DNA of 64,000 nucleotides from positions 48,631 to 112,630 of the forward strand of contig JAYFPZ010000034.1 of NCBI GenBank assembly GCA_034927445.1, read 5' to 3'. The stretch is from PHAA01 sp034927445. Its GTDB lineage: Bacteria > Bacillota > Syntrophomonadia > Syntrophomonadales > Syntrophomonadaceae. The translations under genes were made by a program, and so were the position numbers. Below, piece after piece: positions 23,022-31,364 of this stretch (position 1 is its first letter; each line of letters starts with the position of its first letter). Below the pieces are notes generated by a model, which saw only the letters and a list, made by a program, of their open reading frames with translations, was not told the DNA's origin and made no database searches.

Positions 23022-25538
23022 ATGTCTGGAGACTTGCAAGCCTGGTTGCGGGAAAGAATCCTGGTTATGGACGGAGCTATGGGGACCATGCTCCAGCAAA
23101 AGGGCATGATGCCGGGGCAATGCCCGGAATTGTTCGGGGTGGAGCATCCAGATATCTTATCCGGGATTCACCGGCAGTACCTGGAGGCCGGGGCTGATAT
23201 TATTGAAACCAACACCTTCGGCGGCAATGGTTTTAAACTGGCTGAATATGGCCTGGAGACGCGGGTGGAGGAGATTAACGCCGAAGCCGTGAGGCTGGCC
23301 CGGCAGGCGGTCAAGGGTCGGGCTCTGGTAGCCGGCTGCGTCGGTCCTACCGGGCAACTGCTGGAACCGATGGGCAAGGTAACTTTTGATGATTTATACC
23401 GGGGGTTTGAAACCCAGGTGACCGCTTTGGACAGGGCGGGTGCCGATCTTATAGCGATTGAAACCATGACTGACATTGGGGAGATGCGGGCCGCCCTTAT
23501 TGCCGCCCGTCAGTGCAGCCGGCTGCCGGTCATCGCCCACCTGACTTTCGAGTCCGGCGGCAGAACCATGATGGGTACTGATCCGGTCACCGCCCTGATC
23601 ATCCTGGATGCGCTCCAGCCCTTGGCCCTGGGGGCCAATTGCTCAGGCGGGGCCCGGGAACTCCTGCCCATCATCCAGACTATGGCGCAATATACCCGCA
23701 ACTACCTGACGGTTGAACCCAACGCCGGGCTGCCCTGTCTGGTAGACGGCGAGACTGTCTTTCCAGACAGCCCTGAGGAGATGGCGGAATACGCCCTGCG
23801 GCTCCGGGAAGCCGGAGCCAATATTATTGGCGGCTGCTGTGGAACCACTCCCGAACATATCCAGGCCATGGCTGCGGTTCTGAAGAGACTGCCGCCGGCC
23901 CGCCGCAGCGGCCGGAAATATTTTGCTTTTGCCGCCCGGAGCAGTCATTTCTTCATCGGCGAACAATATCCGCCGGCCATAATCGGCGAACGAATCAATC
24001 CCACCGCCCGCAAAAAACTGGCGCAAGATATTAAAGAAGGCAAAATGCAGGTGGTGGTGGATGAGGCTAAGCAACAAGGCCCAATTGCCTCCATGCTCGA
24101 TGTCAATATGGGGGTGCCGGGGATAGACGAGCCCCTGGCGATGCGGCAGGCGATCCTGGCCATTCAGTCCGCGCTGGATATCCCCCTGTCGATTGATTCA
24201 ACCAATCCGGCGGCGGTGGAAGCGGGACTGAAAAGCTTTGTGGGCCGCCCCTTGATCAATTCAACTACGGGAGAGGCCAAACACCTGGAAGCAATATTGC
24301 CCCTGGCCCGGAAATATGGAGCCGCGGTTCTGGGTCTGTGCCTGGATGAGAAAGGTATTCCTTTACACGCCGGGGAACGGGTAAAAGTGGCGCAGAAAAT
24401 ATATGAGGCCGCCAAGGCCTATGGCCTCCGCGACGAAGACATATTTATCGACTGTCTGGTGAAAACCGCCAGCGCCGAACAGGAACAAGTCATGGAAACC
24501 TTGAGGACTCTGCGCCGGGTCAAAGAGGAGTTGCAGGTGGGAACCGTTTTGGGGATAAGCAATGTATCCCATGGGCTCCCGGCCCGGGAAGTGCTGAATT
24601 CGACCTTCCTGGCCATGGCCTGGGCGGTTGGGCTGGATCTGCCCATCGTAAATCCCTTCGACCAGAAAATGATGGATGTAACCAGGGCCGCGGCCGTGAT
24701 TATGAATAGAGACGCCAATTGTGCCGCCTATATAGCTGAATACAAGGATTACCAGGCGGGAGTGGCAACATCACCCACCCAGGCAAGGCATGCCATTTGT
24801 GAAAAATGCAATATACCTGACCAAATAGAAGGAAAGGGATGGGAGAAAAACAAGTCTTCACCGGTTGCGGAAGCTGTGAACCCAAGCCTCCCGGCGCCTG
24901 ATTCGGTCCGGGAAAGGCTGCAGAAGGCGGTCTTGGAGGGGGGCCGGGATTATATTACCGTCCTTATCGATCAGGCCCTGCAGGAAGAGATGCCTCCTCT
25001 GGATATTGTCAATCAGGCTTTGATTCCGGGCATTGAGCAAGCCGGGGTGTTATATGAACAAAAGCAATATTTCCTGCCGCAGTTAATGATGGCCGCCGAG
25101 ACCATGAAGAAGGCCTTCGTCTATTTGAAGCCGCGCCTGTCGGTGGAAGCCCGGCAGCAGGCGGGAGTTATTGTGATGGCTACGGTTGAGGGCGATATTC
25201 ACGACATAGGTAAAAATATCGTGTCCATATTGCTGGAAAACTACGGCTTTCGGATCGTGGACTTGGGCAAAGATGTTCCGGCCGCCCAGATCCTGGCCGC
25301 GGCCCAGGAAGAGGATGCCGATATTATTGGTTTAAGCGCTTTGATGACCACCACCATGCCGCGCATGCAGGAAGTAATAGACGGGGTTAAAAAAATGGGC
25401 CTGCGTTCCCGGGTTATGGTGGGGGGAGCGGTTGTAAATCAAGATTATGCAGATATGATAGGCGCAGACGCCTACTCGGAGGATGCCCGCGCAGCAGTAA
25501 AAACGGCCCAGAAATTGATGAGCCTATTTATAAACTAG
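23022..25538 (+). CDS. metH: Cobalamin-dependent methionine synthase lacking the activation domain
   Basis: The 838-residue protein has a homocysteine domain (1-290; zinc cysteines in GANCSGG and GGCCGTTPEHI), a methyl-THF pterin domain (about 310-575; IGERINPTARKKL), a B12 cap and a B12-binding Rossmann domain (about 705-830; DIHDIG supplies the cobalt-ligating His). It makes methionine from homocysteine. The C-terminal SAM-binding reactivation domain of E. coli MetH is absent, so a separate reductive activator is implied. The domain order is intact otherwise. It is the first gene after the SAM riboswitch and is followed 13 bp later by a homocysteine-forming gene. Confidence 0.95.
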   Translation: MSGDLQAWLRERILVMDGAMGTMLQQKGMMPGQCPELFGVEHPDILSGIHRQYLEAGADIIETNTFGGNGFKLAEYGLETRVEEINAEAVRLARQAVKGRALVAGCVGPTGQLLEPMGKVTFDDLYRGFETQVTALDRAGADLIAIETMTDIGEMRAALIAARQCSRLPVIAHLTFESGGRTMMGTDPVTALIILDALQPLALGANCSGGARELLPIIQTMAQYTRNYLTVEPNAGLPCLVDGETVFPDSPEEMAEYALRLREAGANIIGGCCGTTPEHIQAMAAVLKRLPPARRSGRKYFAFAARSSHFFIGEQYPPAIIGERINPTARKKLAQDIKEGKMQVVVDEAKQQGPIASMLDVNMGVPGIDEPLAMRQAILAIQSALDIPLSIDSTNPAAVEAGLKSFVGRPLINSTTGEAKHLEAILPLARKYGAAVLGLCLDEKGIPLHAGERVKVAQKIYEAAKAYGLRDEDIFIDCLVKTASAEQEQVMETLRTLRRVKEELQVGTVLGISNVSHGLPAREVLNSTFLAMAWAVGLDLPIVNPFDQKMMDVTRAAAVIMNRDANCAAYIAEYKDYQAGVATSPTQARHAICEKCNIPDQIEGKGWEKNKSSPVAEAVNPSLPAPDSVRERLQKAVLEGGRDYITVLIDQALQEEMPPLDIVNQALIPGIEQAGVLYEQKQYFLPQLMMAAETMKKAFVYLKPRLSVEARQQAGVIVMATVEGDIHDIGKNIVSILLENYGFRIVDLGKDVPAAQILAAAQEEDADIIGLSALMTTTMPRMQEVIDGVKKMGLRSRVMVGGAVVNQDYADMIGADAYSEDARAAVKTAQKLMSLFIN

Positions 25539-25551
25539 GGAGGATGACAAA

Positions 25552-26781
25552 ATGTCGGTGAAGAAGAGTTATGAAGAGATTAACGAGAAGATCAGGCGGG
25601 GAGAAGCAGTCGTGGTAACGGCTGAGGAGGTTATCGACGTCGTTGCCGAAAAGGGCCTGACCCAGGCGGCTCAGGAAATCGATGTGGTAACCACCGGAAC
25701 GTTTGGTCCCATGTGTTCCTCGGGGGCGTTTATAAACTTTGGGCATTCCAACCCCAGGATAAAAATGAAAAAGGTATGGCTGAACGGGGTGGAGGCTTAT
25801 GGCGGAATAGCAGCGGTCGATGCCTATATCGGGGCGGCCCAGCTGCCGGAAAACGACCCGGAGAACAAGGTGTTCCCCGGCCGCTTTACTTACGGAGGCG
25901 GGCATGTGATCCATGACCTGGTGGCCCGGAAAGAGATCAGGCTGGAAGCGGTCGCTTACGGCACTGATTGCTACCCGAACCGGAAAGTCGATACCATTAT
26001 AACTTTGGACGATGTAAATGACGCTTTCCTGTTCAACCCGCGCAATGCTTATCAGAACTACAACTGTGCTATCAACCTGGGCGACCGGATCCTATATACC
26101 TACATGGGCATATTGAAGCCCCGGGTGGGCAATGCCAGCTATTCCAGCGCCGGACAGCTCAGCCCTCTGCTCAACGATCCCTATTACCGCACCATCGGAA
26201 TCGGCACCCGGGTCTTCCTGGGGGGAGGTATCGGTTATGTAGCCTGGAACGGCACCCAGCACCATCCCAATGTAACCAGGGGAGAAAACGGAGTGCCGCA
26301 GACCGGAGCGGGAACCCTGTCCCTGATCGGGGATCTAAAACAGATGGATCCCAACTGGCTAGTAGGCCTCAGCTATATCGGCTATGGATCAACCATGGCG
26401 GTGGGGGTGGGCATCCCGATTCCCATTCTGGACGAGGAGATGCTCTACTATGCCTCCGTAAAGGACGAGGATCTTTTCTGCCCCATTGTGGACTACAGCG
26501 AGGGTTATCCCTATTGCAAACCGATGGATCTGGGCCTGGTAAGTTATAAAGACCTGAAGAGTGGTAAAATAATATTTGAAGGCCGGGAAATTGTAACTAC
26601 GCCTCAGTCCAGCTATCCCAGAGCCCGCAAGATTGCGGCCATACTGAAAGATTGGATCCAGCACGGCCAATTCGAGCTGACCCAACCGGTTGCCAGCCTG
26701 CCTTCAGCTGACGCCGATATCGTATTCAAGTCCATACCGCAGCGAAACGGTCGCACCAATGGCGGGGAGAGGAGAAATTAA
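25552..26781 (+). CDS. L-aspartate-semialdehyde sulfurtransferase (homocysteine biosynthesis, DUF39)
   Basis: This 409-residue protein belongs to the COG1900/DUF39 family. Work on Methanosarcina MA1821 links the family to replacement of the aldehyde oxygen of aspartate semialdehyde by sulfur, giving homocysteine. Candidate persulfide cysteines are Cys55 in GPMCSSG and Cys140 in GTDCYPN. No CBS or ferredoxin domain is fused; the partner ferredoxin is encoded 2 bp downstream. It starts with ATG after GGGAGG. Its place between metH and the partner gene under one SAM riboswitch strongly supports the assignment. Confidence 0.92.
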   Translation: MSVKKSYEEINEKIRRGEAVVVTAEEVIDVVAEKGLTQAAQEIDVVTTGTFGPMCSSGAFINFGHSNPRIKMKKVWLNGVEAYGGIAAVDAYIGAAQLPENDPENKVFPGRFTYGGGHVIHDLVARKEIRLEAVAYGTDCYPNRKVDTIITLDDVNDAFLFNPRNAYQNYNCAINLGDRILYTYMGILKPRVGNASYSSAGQLSPLLNDPYYRTIGIGTRVFLGGGIGYVAWNGTQHHPNVTRGENGVPQTGAGTLSLIGDLKQMDPNWLVGLSYIGYGSTMAVGVGIPIPILDEEMLYYASVKDEDLFCPIVDYSEGYPYCKPMDLGLVSYKDLKSGKIIFEGREIVTTPQSSYPRARKIAAILKDWIQHGQFELTQPVASLPSADADIVFKSIPQRNGRTNGGERRN

Positions 26782-26783
26782 GG

Positions 26784-27212
26784 ATGAAAAACAAACTGGT
26801 ATGTTATTTTTCGGCAGCCCAATCGGAGCAGCCTATTATATATCGACTGGTAAAGAACTACGACCTGATTATCAACATTATTAAAGCCGACATAAATCCG
26901 CAGAAGGAAGGATTCCTGGTTCTGGAGCTGGAGGGTGACAAAAAGAGCTACGAGGAAGGGGTGGCTTTCATCAAGAGTCTGGGAGTGGCGGTTGAACCAC
27001 TCAGCGAAACGATAGTCTGGCAGCCTGAGGTATGCATTCAGTGCGGTGCCTGTGCGTCGTTTTGCCCGACTGAGGCTCTGTGTATTGAACGCAACTCGAT
27101 GGAAGTGTCTTTCGACAACTCCAAGTGCGTGGTCTGCGGTATGTGTCTGGACTGCTGTCCCACCCGCGCCATCAACCTGCATTTTGAGATCAAGGAGGCG
27201 GTTCGGGTTTAG
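26784..27212 (+). CDS. NIL-domain ferredoxin, partner of homocysteine synthesis
   Basis: This 142-residue protein has an N-terminal NIL domain (about 1-75) and two [4Fe-4S] motifs, CIQCGACASFCP and CVVCGMCLDCCP. It corresponds to MA1822 of Methanosarcina, which supports reduction in the sulfurtransferase reaction. It follows the sulfurtransferase gene after 2 bp, with GGAGAGG as ribosome site. The NIL domain also occurs in methionine ABC transporter ATPases, where it senses methionine, so it may bind a sulfur amino acid here (inference). Confidence 0.9.
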   Translation: MKNKLVCYFSAAQSEQPIIYRLVKNYDLIINIIKADINPQKEGFLVLELEGDKKSYEEGVAFIKSLGVAVEPLSETIVWQPEVCIQCGACASFCPTEALCIERNSMEVSFDNSKCVVCGMCLDCCPTRAINLHFEIKEAVRV

Positions 27213-27214
27213 CC

Positions 27215-27973
27215 ATGGATAATAATTCGGGCCTCAACAACGTCACAAGGAGTTACCGGTCGCGGCATGAAGCGAAAGACCTGTATTATTTTCAGGTGAG
27301 CTTGAAAGAGACCGACCTGGCTATTGGAGTGGATCGGGCGAGCTACACCAGCAGCCTGCCCGCCTTTTGTGAAAATGAGGTCAGAAGCTTAAGAGGAGCG
27401 CTGGAAAGCTATATAATCATGCAGCCCGAATTCCGGACTTCATTTGAACCGGTAACCTTGTTGCCGGGGGCGCCGCCTCTGGCCGTTATTATGGCCCAGG
27501 CCGCTTTTAAAGCCGGAGTAGGCCCCATGGCGGCTGTGGCGGGAGCATTCGCCCAGGCGGTGGGGCGGCAGCTCAGGACCCGGGTCAGGGATGTAATCGT
27601 AGAAAACGGCGGCGATATCTACCTGGACTCGTCGAGCGACCGTCTGATTTCAGTATTTGCCGGGCAGTCAAAATTCAGTTATAAAATAGCCCTAAAGGTG
27701 CGGGCGGAAGAAAGCCCGTTGGGTATCTGCACCTCTTCCGGCACCGTGGGTCCCAGCATAAGCCTGGGCAAGGCGGATGCGGTGGTCATTAAAGGCCCCG
27801 ATGCTGCTCTGGCGGATGCGGTCGCCACCGGTGCCGCCAATCGTATTCAAACGGAAGAAGACCTCATACGGGCGGTCGAATATGTACAAACTATAAAGGG
27901 AATTACCGGGATATTGGCTGTCAAGTATGACCGTATGGCTGCCTGGGGTGACATCGAAATTGTCCCTACCTAA
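27215..27973 (+). CDS. UPF0280 family protein (COG2122), linked to homocysteine synthesis
   Basis: This 252-residue protein is of the UPF0280/ApbE-like type, with GPMAAVAGAFAQAVG and VENGGDIYLDSS as core motifs, the second resembling the flavin-transferase ENGGD loop. A Methanosarcina relative (MA1715) is associated with the homocysteine route. Here it is the third member behind metH and the sulfurtransferase/ferredoxin pair. The nearest AGGAGG is about 16 bp before the ATG, a long spacing, so translation may rely on coupling. The biochemical activity is unknown. Confidence 0.87.
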   Translation: MDNNSGLNNVTRSYRSRHEAKDLYYFQVSLKETDLAIGVDRASYTSSLPAFCENEVRSLRGALESYIIMQPEFRTSFEPVTLLPGAPPLAVIMAQAAFKAGVGPMAAVAGAFAQAVGRQLRTRVRDVIVENGGDIYLDSSSDRLISVFAGQSKFSYKIALKVRAEESPLGICTSSGTVGPSISLGKADAVVIKGPDAALADAVATGAANRIQTEEDLIRAVEYVQTIKGITGILAVKYDRMAAWGDIEIVPT

Positions 27974-28090
27974 ACTGAAGAAATAAATGCAGGATTAATT
28001 CTGTTTTTGTTGAATCTTAATTCATTACCGGGGACTGCAGCTGATCTATAAATAATTCATCAATTACGGTTTAATTAGGGGGGACAGTAC

Positions 28091-28762
28091 ATGAATTCAA
28101 GAAAACGCGGCGTAATGGTGAGAATGTTGATCGCCGTGGGGATATTTGTTTATGTGGGTTACAAAGCCCGGGAAATGCTGCCGGCTTTCGATATCAATGT
28201 AATAATCGCCTTTTTTCTGCTGTACCTGTTCTGGACAACTGTGGCTGAAGCCTTAATTTATAAGGATCCCGACGAATATGTAATCGAAGATGATGATAAA
28301 AAATCCTATATCTATCTACAGCTGACTTTCATGATCGCCCTGTTTTTTGCTACAATTGATTTTGTAGGACTGCACTGGACCCGCGTCAAGGCTCTGGAGC
28401 CCAATGTGGTTTATGCCGGGTTTGCCGTATTTGCTGTATCCTGTTTGGTTCGCTGGTGGGGATTTAACTCGCTGGGCAAATATTTCAATCCCCGGGTGGC
28501 GGTATATGAGAACCACCAGCTGATAACTACGGGAGCCTACAAGAATATTCGTCATCCTTTGTACCTGGGGTCGCTGCTCAGTTTTCTGGCTATTCCAATG
28601 GTTTTTAACTCCTGGGGCGCCTTGCTGCTGATACTTGCTGCAACCGTACCGGCCCTGGTATACAGGATAAAGGTCGAAGAAGAACTGCTGGCCCGGTATT
28701 TTGGCCAGGAGTACAGCCAGTATGCCGGAAGGACCAAGAAGCTCATCCCTGGTATCTGGTAA
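28091..28762 (+). CDS. Isoprenylcysteine carboxyl methyltransferase family membrane protein
   Basis: This 223-residue protein has about five hydrophobic segments and the C-terminal ICMT/PEMT signature TGAYKNIRHPLYLG, followed by RIKVEEELLARYFGQEYSQY. Members are SAM-dependent membrane methyltransferases; in bacteria the substrates are mostly unknown (lipids or small molecules). ATG at 28091 follows AGGGGGGAC. Its own promoter probably lies in the 117 bp after UPF0280. Confidence 0.83.
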   Translation: MNSRKRGVMVRMLIAVGIFVYVGYKAREMLPAFDINVIIAFFLLYLFWTTVAEALIYKDPDEYVIEDDDKKSYIYLQLTFMIALFFATIDFVGLHWTRVKALEPNVVYAGFAVFAVSCLVRWWGFNSLGKYFNPRVAVYENHQLITTGAYKNIRHPLYLGSLLSFLAIPMVFNSWGALLLILAATVPALVYRIKVEEELLARYFGQEYSQYAGRTKKLIPGIW

Positions 28763-28785
28763 TCATTATCGAAGGAGGCAGGCAT

Positions 28786-29538
28786 ATGTCAGGACATAAT
28801 AAATGGTCGACGATTAAGAATAAAAAAGCCAAGACCGATGAAAAAAAAGGCAAAGAGTTTACCCGACTGGCCAAGGAGATCATAATTGCGGCTCGCGCGG
28901 GGGGGGGAGACCCTGAAACCAACTCCAAGCTGAAATTGGCTATACAAAACGCCAAGGCGATAAATATGCCCAATGAGAATATTGCGCGGGCGATTAAGAG
29001 GGGCACCGGTGAGGTTGAAAGCGATGTGATCGAGCAGCTGACCTATGAAGGTTATGCTCCCGGCGGAGTAGCCGTAATGCTGGCGATAGCAACCGACAAC
29101 CGCAACCGTACCGCTGCCGATATAAGACATCTGTTTGCCAAACACAACGGCAATCTGGGTGAAACCGGCTGTGTAGCCTATATGTTTGACCGGGTGGGAT
29201 CCATAACCATAAATCGCGAGAACCTGAAAACGGATGTGGATGAATTCATGCTCCAGGCTATTGAAGCCGGTGCCGAGGACGTCAAGGAAGACGAGGAAGA
29301 GATCGAGGTTATCACCGCTCCCGAAAACTTTATAGCCGTCAAAGAAGCCCTGGAGAAGGATGTTAAAATAGAAGAGGCCGACATCATAATGATGCCGGGC
29401 AATATTGTGGATATAACCGATGAGGCCATGGCCGCCAAGGTATTAAAACTCATTGATGCTCTGGAAGACCACGATGACGTGCAGGATGTATATGCCAACT
29501 TCAACATCCCCGACGAAATCCTGGATAAACTTATGTAA
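28786..29538 (+). CDS. YebC/PmpR-family translation/transcription factor
   Basis: The 250-residue product starts with the hallmark MSGHNKWSTIKNKKAKTDEKK and continues with the GGGDPETN and IARAIKRGTGE segments. Length and order are standard for the family. YebC proteins regulate transcription in some bacteria and help ribosomes at difficult sequences in others. AAGGAGG precedes the ATG. Confidence 0.95.
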   Translation: MSGHNKWSTIKNKKAKTDEKKGKEFTRLAKEIIIAARAGGGDPETNSKLKLAIQNAKAINMPNENIARAIKRGTGEVESDVIEQLTYEGYAPGGVAVMLAIATDNRNRTAADIRHLFAKHNGNLGETGCVAYMFDRVGSITINRENLKTDVDEFMLQAIEAGAEDVKEDEEEIEVITAPENFIAVKEALEKDVKIEEADIIMMPGNIVDITDEAMAAKVLKLIDALEDHDDVQDVYANFNIPDEILDKLM

Positions 29539-29583
29539 TGCAATGGTGCATTACACTAACCTTGGGGTTAATATATCTAACGC

Positions 29584-29606
29584 CTCCTGCTGCTTTAGCG
29601 GGAGCG
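29584..29606 (+). terminator. Weak hairpin after yebC
   Basis: CTCCTGCT pairs with AGCGGGAG around a GCTTT loop. The following bases, CGTAGTTATTTTC, are only mildly T-rich, so termination is possible but weak. Confidence 0.35.
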
Positions 29607-29675
29607 TAGTTATTTTCTGGATCGTAAATTATGATACTGGTATAGTATTTGAATCAATGTTGAAGGAGAGCTTTA

Positions 29676-30785
29676 ATGGGGCACTTGATTCAGGCTAAGG
29701 ATGAGGTTTACCGGGCGCTGGCTGAACGCTTGAATAAAGAACCGGTGGGAGCGCCGATAAATGACACCTTGATGGAAATTCTTAAACGTCTCTACACGGA
29801 GAGCGAGGCCAGGCTGGGGAGCCAATTCCCTTTGCTGCCTATGAGCATCGATAAAATTGCGGGTATGGTGGGAATGAGCTTGGAACAGTTAAAACCCCTG
29901 CTGGATAACATGGCCGGCAAGGGTCTGCTGCTTGATTTTCCGCGCAGGGATACCTCTTATTATATGCTGGCTCCCATGGTCATCGGGTTTTTCGAGTATA
30001 CCTTCATGCGCGTGCGCGATGACGTGAATATGAAAGAATTGGCCGGGCTTTTTCAGAGCTATTTTCAAAACCCGGAAACCCGCCGGGAGTTCGCCGGAGT
30101 AAAAACCAGAATGATGCGGGTTTTACCCTATGAGAAGCTGATACCCCTGGCGGTTGAAACCGAGGTTCTAACTTACGAGCGGGCCAGCGAGATTATAAAA
30201 GAGGCCGGCGGCGGATCGCTCTCCCTGTGTGCCTGCCGCCATAAGGCACTTCATCTGGGTAAGGCCTGCGATGCCCCCCTGGAGGTCTGTACTTCACTGG
30301 GCAATGCCGCCGAATGGATCATCAGGAGAGGGATGGGCCGGCCGGCCACGGTAGACGAACTGCTTAGGGTCCTTGACCAGGCCGAAGAACTGGGACTGGT
30401 CCATAACTGCGACAATGTCATGAACCGCCCCACCTATATCTGCCACTGCTGCCGGTGCTGCTGTGTGGTACTGACCAGTATTAACCAATACGGATTAAGT
30501 TCCACCCATCCCAGCAATTTTATTCCGGAACTGGACCTCGAAAAATGCCTGGGATGCGGTATATGCGCCGACAGCTGCCCGGTTGCGGCTATAACCATGC
30601 ATGATGTAGAAAATAAAACGGAAATCCCGATGGTTAATGACGAGATTTGCCTGGGATGCGGGGTGTGCGCGTCCTCCTGCCCCAATGGTTCCTTGTCCCT
30701 GTCACAGCGATCGGTTCTGTATGTCCCGCCTAAGACTCCCAAAGAGAAGTTTACGCGCATTGCCCGGGAAAAAGGCAAGAAGTAG
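29676..30785 (+). CDS. Winged-helix-like iron-sulfur protein with Cys-rich centre and two [4Fe-4S] motifs
   Basis: This 369-residue protein has three visible parts. Residues about 40-95 look like a winged helix (SIDKIAGMVGMSLEQLKPLL). The centre has LCACRHKALHLGKACD and ICHCCRCCC, rich in possible metal ligands. The C-terminal ferredoxin domain has CLGCGICADSCP and CLGCGVCASSCP. Similar iron-sulfur proteins occur in strict anaerobes, but I know no reaction for them. Electron transfer or redox-controlled regulation is plausible. AAGGAGAG precedes the ATG. Confidence 0.75.
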   Translation: MGHLIQAKDEVYRALAERLNKEPVGAPINDTLMEILKRLYTESEARLGSQFPLLPMSIDKIAGMVGMSLEQLKPLLDNMAGKGLLLDFPRRDTSYYMLAPMVIGFFEYTFMRVRDDVNMKELAGLFQSYFQNPETRREFAGVKTRMMRVLPYEKLIPLAVETEVLTYERASEIIKEAGGGSLSLCACRHKALHLGKACDAPLEVCTSLGNAAEWIIRRGMGRPATVDELLRVLDQAEELGLVHNCDNVMNRPTYICHCCRCCCVVLTSINQYGLSSTHPSNFIPELDLEKCLGCGICADSCPVAAITMHDVENKTEIPMVNDEICLGCGVCASSCPNGSLSLSQRSVLYVPPKTPKEKFTRIAREKGKK

Positions 30786-30825
30786 CATTCGGATAGAGAA
30801 TACAATAGGAGAGGATTGTGGGTAG

Positions 30826-31242
30826 ATGAAATCTTATCGCAAGGTCTTGCATTTTCATTTTCCGACCCGGCGGGGTTTGGAGAACATAACCGGGAAGGTC
30901 CGGCAGGCAATTGACGAAAGCGGCGTCCGCGAGGGCCTGGTGCTGGTCAACGCCATGAATATTACCGCCAGCGTGTTTATAAACGATGATGAAAGCGGCT
31001 TGCACAGTGATTACGAAAAATGGCTGGAGAAGCTGGCGCCGGAAAAACCATACAACCAGTATGCCCACAACGGCTTCGAAGACAACGCTGATGCACATTT
31101 GAAACGCACCATTATGGGGCGCGAGGTTGTGGCGGCGATTACGGAAGGAAACTTGGATTTTGGAACCTGGGAGCAGATATTCTATTTCGAATTTGACGGT
31201 AAACGGGATAAACGGGTTTTAATAAAAATCATAGGCGAATGA
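30826..31242 (+). CDS. YjbQ/UPF0047 family protein (secondary thiamin-phosphate synthase type)
   Basis: This 138-residue protein has the family block HLKRTIMGREVVAA...GTWEQIFYFEFDG near the C-terminus and NAMNITASVFIND in the middle. YjbQ homologues show weak thiamin-phosphate synthase activity, but their main role is unsettled. Although this genome has a ThiE domain at the window start, the gene lies far from that operon. It follows the iron-sulfur gene by 40 bp and precedes a strong terminator. Confidence 0.88.
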   Translation: MKSYRKVLHFHFPTRRGLENITGKVRQAIDESGVREGLVLVNAMNITASVFINDDESGLHSDYEKWLEKLAPEKPYNQYAHNGFEDNADAHLKRTIMGREVVAAITEGNLDFGTWEQIFYFEFDGKRDKRVLIKIIGE

Positions 31243-31282
31243 TAAGGTGAGAACTATATAGAATTCCCGGGAACGAATTTAG

Positions 31283-31325
31283 AACCCGACGCGCCTGTCA
31301 ACTGCACCAGGAGCGTCGGGTTTTA
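31283..31325 (+). terminator. Rho-independent terminator after yjbQ
   Basis: AACCCGACGC pairs with GCGTCGGGTT around an inner stem (CCTG/CAGG), followed by TTTT. Confidence 0.85.
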
Positions 31326-31364
31326 ATCTCTGTTATTTGAATAAAGAACAAGATCATCTATGGA

